A stretch of 64,000 nucleotides of DNA from Romanomermis culicivorax. Its lineage: Eukaryota > Nematoda > Enoplea > Mermithida > Mermithidae. How positions within the stretch are numbered: position 1 is the first letter of the stretch; every line of letters starts with the position of its first letter. Made by a program: the position numbers and the translations under genes. Below, in pieces: positions 55,519-64,000 of the stretch. The notes under the pieces were generated by a model. That model did no database searches, was not told the origin of the DNA, and was given only the letters and a program-made list of their open reading frames with translations. Where the stretch lies: positions 186,001-250,000 of the forward strand of contig CAWUHX010000240.1 in the NCBI GenBank assembly GCA_963922205.1, written 5' to 3'.

Positions 55519-55707
55519 CATACCTGTACTTGGGGGGACCCCCCCCCCCCAACTTGGCCAACCATGTACCCAACATCACTTAACCCCCCAGTTTGGAAAA
55601 AATTGAAAAAATTTGCAAAAAAGTGTGTTTTTTTGGCCTTTTTCGGGAAAAATTTCGACTTTTTTCTACCCCCCCCCCCACAACTGGTCGGAGGTCTTAC
55701 AGGTATG
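55519..55707 (+). mobile_element. MITE-1 (hAT-like), copy 3
   Basis: Inverted ends CATACCTGTA and TACAGGTATG, with a perfect 8-bp duplication TTTTCGTG (55511-55518 and 55708-55715). 189 bp with two poly-C runs. Nested in the larger hAT-like element. Confidence 0.92.
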
Positions 55708-56264
55708 TTTTCGTGGTATCATTCTGTTGTGCGGTTAGAAAATCTCAGCCTAGTTCATGCTTATAGCTTTTAAAAATCAACATATTATGGGAGAATGTTT
55801 GACCTTGTATTGTTTTTTCGCGTATTTGATAAAAATCAAGGTTTTTCTAGATTGTTTTTACAAAATCGTTTTGCAGTGCTTTAGAATTTTCGGCCATCAT
55901 GAACATAATTTTTTTTATTTGAAAAATGACGGAAACATCATCAGCATTAGAAAATGACAGAAGTTCTTGCTATCTAAAGAAACCATCCGGATTCTTTGTT
56001 GCTTGCCTAATTTTTGAATTTTAGTTTGTCAGACTGAAAACACATTGAATTCACTGAAAAATTGGACACATGCAGGGAGAAGATATTTAAAATATTCATT
56101 TTCCAACGCTATAGAATATCAAAATTTAAAATTTTCTTCTGGTGCTAAGAGCCGGAAATAATTATCAATATTCATGTTGAAGTAAAATACCTATCGCGCT
56201 TTTGTAAGCTTAAGATCATTTGAAAATTTTTGATAAATAATCATGATTGGTACTGGCTCCAGAT

Positions 56265-56624
56265 CATACATTTAACGGAGCCCTGAGGTCTGGGGGGGGT
56301 TGAGCCACATTTTTGGGGCGGGGGGGTCAGTAATTCCCAAAATTTTGGGGGGAGGGGTCTCTGAAGGAAAAAAATTCGATTTTTTTTCGCCGAGAAAATT
56401 GATGTTTTTGACCATTTTTTTTAATCAAAAATTGACATTTTTCATCAAAAAATTAACATTTTCCAGTATTTTTCCGACCAAAAGTATTGGGGTCCCTAGG
56501 GCTACCATATGGCTAGCCATAGGATTGGAAAATCCTGGGGGGGGCGGTCGCTTAATGGCTGGCCATATGGTCGACGATTTCTGGGGGGGGGGTCCCATTG
56601 CACTTCCCCCCAATCACATGTATG
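56265..56624. mobile_element. MITE-4 (hAT-like), copy 1
   Basis: Ends CATACATTTAACGG and CACATGTATG, with a perfect 8-bp duplication CTCCAGAT (56257-56264 and 56625-56632). Poly-G runs near both ends and a CCATATGG motif inside. Noncoding. Confidence 0.88.
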
Positions 56625-57504
56625 CTCCAGATATATCAGATTGAAAATGAATCAAAAAAATTTAACCTCTTTTACCAACCCTATGATGAAAAGATCATGA
56701 TCGATCATTGGTAAATTCACAAGAATGTGCTGAAAAAATAAATTTTCCGACATTTTAGAAGCCTCGAAATCACAAAACTCTAGTCAGCCTCTTAATTTTC
56801 TCTTCAAAACTCTGGAAATTCAGTTTTTAAAGTCTGAAACTGACATGAACTGAATGAGATACAAGGGATGCAACTTTTAATCATTTTCTGATCATTTGGC
56901 AAATTTACCAGTTTTAGATTGAGCAACTCGAAATTTATATGTGCAACCAAATTTTTCCCGGGGTTACAGATCAGCCTGGCTTGTGCGAAAAAACCCTGAT
57001 GATTGATTTGAATAATGACTGACCTAATTAGCCTTGTGATTCGGTGTGTGATTAAGAATGTATTAAAAGTGATTGATCTGTTATGTGGGGCTGTGATTTT
57101 GAAGAGTCTTTTTGGCTAAATTTGTTGAAAAGAATGTTTTTTACTACCACATTTATTTACAAACTTTTTAGTTTTGGTTGTTAAAATTCCTATTGGCCTG
57201 TAAAATATTGACCTTAGGAGCCAAATGGCCTGTCGAGAAAAAACCAAAAAAAACCCTTCCTAGCAGATTCTTGCTGACCCCCAAGAGATTCGACTCCAGG
57301 CAACGATTGCGAAGATGATGAAGGAAAATAAGCGAGAGAGAATAGAAGATCGCCATAAAATTCGAAATTATGCTGTAGTTTACAGATTTTTTCAAACAAA
57401 GCATACTTGATTCCGAAGAACTAACATAAAGGCTTTGAAAAAAGCTGTTCAAGCAAACCATTTCATATATCTGACTTATATAGGTTGAAGAATATGCTGT
57501 TTGA

Positions 57505-57708
57505 ATGTTAGAATACCTTTATAAAACCTTTCTTTTCGTTGTCAAGAACGAAAAAAATTCTATTCCACCCACTGTCCTGACTGAGCCTCAGCAGAATTTC
57601 TATAATGTGCATGTATGGGTCCTATCAACCCTCCATGTAAGCTCTCAGTCGGATCATGTTTTTCATCGATCCAAGCTTCAAGCTGCTAAAGGTATTGTCT
57701 GCAATTAG
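57505..57708 (+). other. Possible exon, unrecognised
   Basis: A short plus-strand frame includes PPTVLTEPQQNFYNVHVWVL, which looks like protein, followed by a possible donor CAT-GTAAGC near 57641. No partner exon or family recognised. Confidence 0.2.
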
Positions 57709-57851
57709 AAGTTAGATTGGGAGAACCCGACTTTCAATTCGAAAAGATTGGGCAAAACAGAATTTATTGGCCTTCCCAGCGAAAATATTTCGGTCTTTTT
57801 CGCGTTTTTTGGAACCCTCTAGATTTCTGGGAAATAAGTATATAATCCCCG

Positions 57852-58200
57852 CACTATACATGTATAGCGAGGTCTCAGAGGGGGTGATCGGGCGGCCGGG
57901 GTCAGTGATTTCCCAAAATTTTGGGGGGAAAAGTTTTTGAAGGGGAAAAAATTTGATTCTTCCGTCAAAAAAGTTCGAAAAACTATTCAAAAACAATTTT
58001 TATCTTTTAACAACGTAAAAAATATATTCATTTTGTAAAAAAATGTACTGCCGAGAAAGTTGACGTCTTTGATTATGTTTTGTTCAAAAATCTACATTCT
58101 CCGTCAAAAATTGGCATTTGTCAGTATTTTTTCCGTTAAAAGGACGGGGAGTCCCTATGACAACCATATGGCCAACGATTTCTGGGGGGGGTTACATTTA
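57852..58200. mobile_element. MITE-4 (hAT-like), copy 2
   Basis: Shares CCCAAAATTTTGGGGGG, GCCGAGAAA..TTGA, GTCAGTATTTTT and CAACGATTTCTGGGGGG with copy 1, in the same order. The ends are degraded (TATACATGTA; ACATTTATATG) and no exact target duplication is seen. Confidence 0.65.
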
Positions 58201-58997
58201 TATGTCCCACACCCAGTGTTTTTTTGCCGGAGGCAAACGAAAATTTGTTTCTGCAAACGAAATTGAGCTAGTCATTTGTACATGTACAAACGGCTCTTTC
58301 CCCGTCTAGGGAAGAAAATTTTGGGGATATGGTACAGAAAGTATGCATTTTGGTGCATTTTAGATGTTCATAATCTCAAAATTTTCCGGCGCTTCGCGCC
58401 GATTATAACTTTAATGATCATTATTATGTATTACCTAGTTCTGACACGGCTTTCAGAATGTCTACCCTCATCTATCATTTAATATATAATACAGTTTTCA
58501 TCATCTCAAACGTATTATCTCATGTTTTAAGTGGTAATCCTTAATATTTTATCTTGATATTTAATAAAGATTCGCAGTTTTTCACTGGAACATTTCTTGA
58601 GAAAGATCAATACACTAAGTCTGTTAACTTTTGAAACAATTATTTCTTTCTTAATGTAGAATCAAATCGGGAACTTCGTGGAAATAGTTTTCGGAAATTT
58701 TTACTCTATTTTTTGCTGCACAGTGCAGACTTTTTAGGCTTCGTGCAGAAATTTTTTTGATTTCTGCACCAGTGCAGATTTTTTTGAGTCGCGTGTTTTA
58801 TCACATCGGAAACAGAAAAGATGCATTTTGGTGCATTTTAGAAGGTCGTTATCTCAAATTCTCAAAAAATCAAAAAAGAAAGGTCAGTAACTTTTTTGCT
58901 CAATTTTAATTAATTTTTCTTGCAGTAATAAATAAATTTGAAAATAACACTAATTTGGTTATTAGTCTTTGGCCATGACATAGAGGAACAGAGGTTA
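58201..58997. other. Mixed transposon fragments
   Basis: CAGTGTTTTTTTGCC at 58213 resembles the MITE-3 end. 58386-58401 has the GGCGCTTCGCGCC palindrome. 58420-58720 is the reverse complement of about 54600-54980. CAGTGCAGA repeats at 58720-58790 are not assigned. No gene. Confidence 0.55.
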
Positions 58998-59004
58998 ATT
59001 ATTT

Positions 59005-59111
59005 ATACCTGTTTTTGCTATACGTACAAATTGTACAAATAAAACTCCTGCCCACACCACGAATTTTGAGTTTTTCCCCCCACCGGTCGTACGGGTAAGA
59101 CAGGTAAGCTC
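59005..59111. mobile_element. Diverged MITE-1-like fragment beside the BTB exon
   Basis: TATACCTGTTTTTGC at the left and CCCCCCACCGGTCG...AAGACAGGTAAG at the right resemble MITE-1 ends. It lies just inside the intron that follows the BTB exon. No clear target duplication. Confidence 0.45.
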
Positions 59112-59117
59112 ACCGAT

Positions 59118-59528
59118 ATTGAGTTTCGATAAACCGTTCTTGAAACATTCGACGCATTTCGAGATCAAAAGTTCGATTTGATATTCATGAGCCAGCGGAA
59201 ATATAACGCGTACGTTTGATTGATCAACTTCTTTGCGATCGGCATAGGGCACAAGACATTTCAAAAGGATCATAAATTCGTCCAATTTTTTCGACGGTAA
59301 ATAAATTGGTTTAGAATTTTCAGCGTTTTCGCGGAATTGGCCGTAAAACATCTTTCTAAAAACTGGACTAGCCAGAGTCAGTAACTCTTTTGAGACCCAA
59401 ATTTTTGTTTTTCCTACAATTTCATCGGTGGTCGAATGATTATGATCGTCTTCGATTACATCCGTACTATCGAATAATAGACAAACGGTGCGTTCTTCGC
59501 TGGCTTCGAAATACGATGATTCGGACAT
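59118..59528 (-). CDS. BTB/POZ domain protein, first exon
   Basis: ATG at 59528 opens about 137 codons up to a donor GTGAGC at about 59117. The sequence has the BTB core: a variable start (VCLLFDSTDVIEDD), KIWVSKELLTLASPVFRKMFYGQF, then IYLPSKKLDEFMILLKCLVPY and a helix with LLISKCVECF. BTB domains dimerise and often link substrates to Cul3 ubiquitin ligases or serve in transcription factors. The variable N-terminus and the HVSKxxLxxxSPVFxxMF-type core are typical of animal BTB proteins, many of them in large nematode families. The frame beyond 59117 is MITE-like and not part of the protein. Later exons are not found in the window. This is the best-supported host gene here. Confidence 0.75.
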
Positions 59529-59964
59529 TTTGTGGATGAATTTAACAAAATACGATCTTATAACAAGAAATGAGTGAAATGAGTTATACTACATAAGTAA
59601 AAAAGAAGCACAGTTTTTTTCAAAGGTGTTTTTGGCCAAAAAATCGGGAAATGTAAAAAAATTCTGGCCTCTTTCTTTTTGAATAGTTTATTCGTCATTA
59701 GAAAAAATACATTCACAAAAGAATAAAGAAAAAAAATATTATCACGAGCTAAAAGGCGATTAGTATCGCGCGGATATAAGCTCAAAAACGCAATGCATCG
59801 TTTTTTAAATACATGAACATTAACAGCAGATGTAACATGACTAGGTAACATATTCCACGTATCAATATATCTATTACAAAAATCTTTTTCAAGTAATCGT
59901 GTACGAAATTTTGTCTTATATAATTTATATGGATTGTTAATACGATAATTAAATTTACTGTATA

Positions 59965-61652
59965 CCGTAAAACAGGCTAAAGTGGGACAGTTTTAGCACT
60001 CTCTTTCAGATAAACCATTGTAGCTTGAGCTTAAATCGTCGAATCTTCGCTCTTATTTTTTTGTTTAAGTCTAGAGACATCACTCTACCGTACCCCAAAG
60101 CCTGATAAGATAATTCTTATCAGGTCTTATTTTTTTTAAAATTTAATGGCTGTCCCACTTTACCCCCCCAACCGTCAAAAGTGGGACACTTGAGAAATAA
60201 ATGTATGTTGACATTATAAAACTCACTTTTGAGTTAATATATCATAAGTGGGACACAAAAGATGTTTTTAAAAAACGTTTTAGACAAAATATAAGACAAA
60301 TCAATGGTACAATAAGGCAAGACGATATCAATAACAACCGGAATGCAGTGAAAAATGATGACAACCATGAGAAAGATCAACAATAAAGGCACAAAATCAG
60401 ATTAATTAATGAATTCACTGAAAGCTGGCTGAATCATTGCACAGATTTCTTTGGTCAAAGTAAAAAACTGAGTTCCATATGGCACGGGGCCTTCCGCCAT
60501 TTTTCGAACAATGCTCTCTTTGCCGATCCACAAATCGTCGTTTTTTTCAGGCCATGAAAATTTTGTTGCGAGTCCAGCTGGCTTCATAAATTTGACATGT
60601 ACATAATTTTCGCGGGCTTCTTTTTCGACAATGGACAAGAACCTTGATAAATTGAGTTGATAAGGAAAATGCTTTGATGAAAAAATTTGGAACTACCGGC
60701 TGAGCCACAGAACATCAATGAAATGACCGATTTTGACGAATTGCGTATGTAGTTGACGTACTTGCAACCTCGTTTGGCGATTACTTTTTTCCGTCCGGGG
60801 TCATCCGTAACATTTGTCTCATCATAATTGAAGATGTTTTTCGATGGAACGTCCTTGATCGACTCTTCCAAATTTTTGAAATAGTCACTGATGCCGTTGG
60901 GGTCAATGGCTGCTCTTGACCGTTTAATATTGTTTGCCGTACGTTGAGCCAACTTTTCCTTGTGACATCCCAGAAAACATGCAACCCACTCCTCACCGGG
61001 AAGATTGTCTTTGAAATGGTGGACATCCATGACTGCCCTGTTTAACACCTCTTAGCTTCCGGTCAAGAGTGCTTTTTGGCACTTTGTTATGGTCAGCTGC
61101 TTCTCGTATCCAAAATCCACATTGACGATAATCTTCAACGGCTTTGTCTAATGCATCTTTCGAATAATTGAATAAAGTACGGTGTTTAGTAGACTTGTTA
61201 GACATCTGGAAAGCGTAAAAAGGCGTTTTTTGGACTGTCCCACTTTACCCGGTTTTAGCTCCCGATGAGGGGGTAAAGTGGGACAAAGGGGCTTACTCCT
61301 TGAGGACAAGAGCTACAGGTTTGAAACTTAAGGTGATTTGGGTCATTAATGAGACTCAACTTTTGGCCAAGGGAGAAGTTTCAGGCTCTTTCTCATCTTG
61401 CTGAGCATATGAAAGTTTGCAGCCCCCAAAAAATCAGAAATTGACATGCCCTCAGTTCCTGGCCCATGGATCCCTGAAAAATAAAAGTTGGTCAACAACG
61501 AAATATACGTTAGAGAGCAAAAAGGCTGAGCTTTCAAAAAATTTATTTACTTCTGAGCAACATGCAATACATACAAAGTAGTCCAACTATAAAAAACTTT
61601 CCCGAAAATGTCCCACTTTATATGTCTAGTCCCAATTTAGCCTGTTTTACGG
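59965..61652 (-). mobile_element. pogo-like (Tc1/mariner) transposon, internally deleted
   Basis: Inverted ends CCGTAAAACAGGCTAAA, with TA duplications at 59963-59964 and 61653-61654. AAAGTGGGAC-type motifs recur at least six times near both ends, likely transposase-binding sites. Inserted inside the LINE. Carries a broken transposase gene on the minus strand. Confidence 0.9.
60402..61205 (-). pseudogene. pogo/Tigger-type transposase, frameshifted and deleted
   Basis: 61205-60993 encodes a psq-type helix-turn-helix (DALDKAVEDYRQCGFWIREAA; VPKSTLDRKL). 61048-60584 has the start of the DDE_1 core with NYDETNVTDDPGRKK, including the first catalytic Asp. 60638-60402 is a C-terminal piece in a third frame. 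The middle of the core with the second and third acidic residues (normally D-N-x-x-S-H and beyond) is not seen, so this copy cannot make a working enzyme. Confidence 0.85.
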
Positions 61653-62769
61653 TACAAAAAAATTATTTGAGTCCAGAATGCTGTTACAGATTATAGAATA
61701 AACATAACATAAATCAGTTATAGTTCTCCTAAATTCAAGAGAATGCAGACTGGCGGACTCCAATCTTTCTTGATAATTCCTAGAGTTAAAACCATATAAT
61801 CGTTTTGTGAACCACCTCTGAACTTTCTCTACCCTTTGTATTTCACCCATTAGAGAAGGATTCCAAATAGGACTACCATACTCAAGGATTGGGCGAACAT
61901 AAGTTTTAAATGCCCTGATTTTCAATTCATCATCAACATAAACACCAAGATCTTTCATTTCAGTGACAGCATCAAGATCACATTCACAAATTTTGTACTG
62001 ATTGGACGGATTATTTTCCCCCCAAATGTAAAACTGCACATTTAGGCAATGACAGGTACTAAGTTGCCATTCCTCAGACTATTTATAGATGCTGTTTAAA
62101 TTTTCCCAGATTAAAACTGGATTGCATGCATCATAAAAAATTTTTGCATCATCCGCAAATAGATAGAGATCACTTTTAATTATATCACTCTGATCATTTA
62201 TAAATATCAGGAACAATGTTGGACCTAACACACTTCCTTGAGGAACACCACTAATTATTGGAGTTGGAGCAGAAATGGTATTACTTAGTTTTACACATTG
62301 AGTTCTATTTGTAAGGAAGTCACAAATCCAATTCATTGTGAATTTATCAATTTTATATCCTTTTAATTTTTGTAAGAGCCTTGAATGTGAGACAGTATCA
62401 AATGCTTTTTTAAAATCAATGTATACAACATCAACACGAACTTGATCATCCAACTTCTTAACCCACTTAGTTTTACATTCAAGAAGTTGTAGGACACATG
62501 ATTTATTCTTTCTGAATTTAAACTGCCTATTACTGAATAAGGCATATCTGTCAAAATGACCTACAATATCCTTATTAATTATTCCTTCCATGATTTTGCA
62601 TGGTAGACAACAAAGTGATATGGGCCTGTAGTTTTCAACTTTGCCACGGTCCCCTTTTTTGAAGATTGGAACAGTGTACGATGTTTTCCATAAATCAGGT
62701 AATGTGCCAGTCCTTTTTTTCCGCCAAATGACGAAAAAAATTGAGAATTCGATGTCGGAAAGATACATT

Positions 62770-63250
62770 ATAGAAGGTCAAAATGTCAATATTTTTGAGT
62801 GCTTCGCGCCGGTAATTATAATAAACTTTGCTGGCTATGATACAGCACAGGCGCGACCTTTTGCAAGTCTGCATCACTTGTTAATTATCATGTGATGATT
62901 ATCATCACGTAGATGTCTCATATCATTGTTTGATCTATGATCTTTGATATCGGTTCTCAGTATTTGACGAAAATCAAGATTTTTTTCAATTGTTTTTGCA
63001 TAATCGTATTGCGGTCTTTGAAAGTTTCTGGACTGCGAACATAATCGTTTTGCATTCAGCAAATGGTTAAAGCGTCATCAGAGTTGAAGAATCCAAATTT
63101 TAATAATAAAAATATTACATATTTTATTTGAGTATGTCGATGAAAAAACAAAACAATTAAATTTATGGGAAAATAAATGAAAAAAGGAAATATAGATATA
63201 GTATATAGTAAGAAGACATACTCAGGTAGTGCAAAGGCTTATAGCTTCAC
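62770..63250. other. Transposon-derived spacer
   Basis: Contains GCTTCGCGCCGG at 62801-62812, shared with repeats at 54956 and 58386. Nothing else recognised. Confidence 0.45.
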
Positions 63251-63984
63251 TTGCGTTCCTTTATAAAATCGTTCAAGTCCGCTTGTTTTATTTTATTCTT
63301 AAATTTTTGGAAATTTCCAATTATTTTCATATCAGGAGGTAAAATGATGCAAATCCTGGCATATCTGTCTGAAAAATTGTTATACACTTACACCTAACGG
63401 TTTAATTTACATTTTTCAACAAAAATATTTTGTTTAAAAGCTCTAGAATTCGTAGAATGAGGATGCGTGAAAAAATCACTACACGGTAAAGCTTGATTAT
63501 TTTTAATTTTATACATTAAACATAAGTCAATGTGTATTCTCCTTGTTTCTCACCATTCTAAATTGAGGTGTTCCAATTCAAGCGACCTTTATATGCTAAA
63601 TCGAGATTCCAAAGGATTTGTTTGGTAAAATGGCGTTGAAGTTTTCTAAGTTCATTAATATCAGAAATTTGGTAAAGATTCCAAACAGGAGAGCAATACT
63701 CAATAATATAAGTCTAACATAAATTTTAAATGCTGTGACTAACAGGCAGGTATTTTTGGCGGAAAATGCTTTACGTAATAAATTGAACATCCTAGTTACT
63801 TCAGAGGCTATGTTATCACAATGTAGCCCAGAAGATAAATCAAGACCAAGATCTTTTACAGCCGAGTCAGAATCCCTCACAATTTCATCTTCTAATATAT
63901 CGGTTTCTTGGATTGGTATGCCCTACAAAGTTGACACACGTGAAAACAGAAGACGTTTGGATGATTTGAGTATGTTATACTAGT
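63251..63984 (-). pseudogene. Second LINE ORF2 C-terminal fragment
   Basis: 63880-63596 includes VKDLGLDLSSGL, VTRMFNLLRKAF and IYVRLIL, the post-RT region of a LINE. The C-terminus DLNDFIKERK with a stop lies at about 63285-63253 in another frame. It is frameshifted in between and continues out of the window on the right. It is a different copy from the LINE at 59640-62717. Confidence 0.7.
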
Positions 63985-64000
63985 TTATTAGAAAATGCCC

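Larger units (their letters stand above)
55306..57258. mobile_element. Non-autonomous hAT-like element, 1.95 kb, with nested MITEs
   Basis: Starts CAGGGTTTTTTAGG and ends CCAAAAAAAACCCTT. A perfect 8-bp duplication CCTAGCAG flanks it (55298-55305 and 57259-57266). GGAGCCATGGCTCC and GGCCTGT-type subterminal palindromes lie near both ends. It hosts MITE-1 copy 3 and MITE-4 copy 1. No transposase frame seen. Confidence 0.85.
59640..62717 (-). pseudogene. Non-LTR retrotransposon (LINE) ORF2 fragment, split by a pogo-like element
   Basis: RT region 62717-61656: GTLPDLWKTSYTVPIFKKGDR, VVYIDFKKAFDTVSH, SGVPQGSVLGPTLF and catalytic F-A-D-D at about 62150, then KDLGVYVDDELK and YVRPILEYGSPIW. A TAG at 62081-62079 stands where Trp is usual. 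The frame is then cut by the pogo-like element and resumes at 59962-59640 with YIDTWNMLPSHVTSAVNVHVFKKR, the usual LINE C-terminus. The reading frame is continuous across the predicted empty site. The element lacks its endonuclease and 5' part. Jockey/CR1-like from motif style; exact clade open. Confidence 0.88.

Noticed and set aside
56300..56644. 114-codon Gly-rich frame
   Set aside because: Entirely MITE-4 sequence with poly-G runs.

Overview
This window is eukaryotic, AT-rich and almost entirely made of mobile DNA. Introns with GT..AG ends, non-LTR and Ty3/gypsy retroelements, pogo, piggyBac and hAT-type DNA transposons and a BTB-domain exon point to an invertebrate animal. The BTB style is compatible with a nematode, but nothing seen fixes the phylum. 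Convincing host coding sequence is limited to one BTB/POZ first exon and two or three weaker candidate exons.

Layout. 1-7.9 kb: a tRNA-Thr-like sequence, a putative LTR with a primer-site-like sequence, and behind it, in antisense, a large piece of a Ty3/gypsy element (element 1: open nucleocapsid-protease-RT-RNase H-integrase frame plus a downstream spliced gene). A 100-bp copy of the LTR tail and a second tRNA-like sequence close the unit. 8.0-9.2 kb: a solo-like LTR. 9.3-10.6 kb: a DNA transposon full of ACTTGTA motifs. 11.4 kb: a piggyBac remnant. 12-17 kb: mostly featureless with small MITEs. 16.9-20.3 kb: a decayed minus-strand Ty3/gypsy element (element 4). 21.0-49.9 kb: element 3, an env-bearing Ty3/gypsy element with a very long leader. 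Inside its leader sits element 2 (25454-39482), a complete 14-kb Ty3/gypsy element with 613-bp LTRs and a TGGT target duplication. 50-59 kb: nested hAT-type MITEs, several with exact 8-bp target duplications, and candidate exons. 59-64 kb: the BTB exon, a LINE split by a pogo-like element, and a second LINE fragment.

Most notable: (1) Elements 1 and 2 both carry, after pol, a gene for a DEDDy 3'-5' exonuclease-like protein with one intron at the same position and phase; all catalytic residues are kept in both copies. In element 2 the same frame runs on into a basic, Gln-rich and RGG-rich region. (2) Element 3 has env between gag and pol, in the same frame as two tandem retropepsin domains and RT. 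(3) The element 3 leader has about 14 repeats at a 66-bp period, each with a bZIP-type TGACGTCAGCA core; many units fold into hairpins whose arms co-vary. (4) Several stop codons in these elements sit where sibling copies encode glutamine.

The elements are not intact: element 2 has five in-frame stops and one frameshift; element 3 has two stops, one frameshift, and His in place of the first RNase H aspartate. Element 1 pol is open, but the element lacks its own ends.
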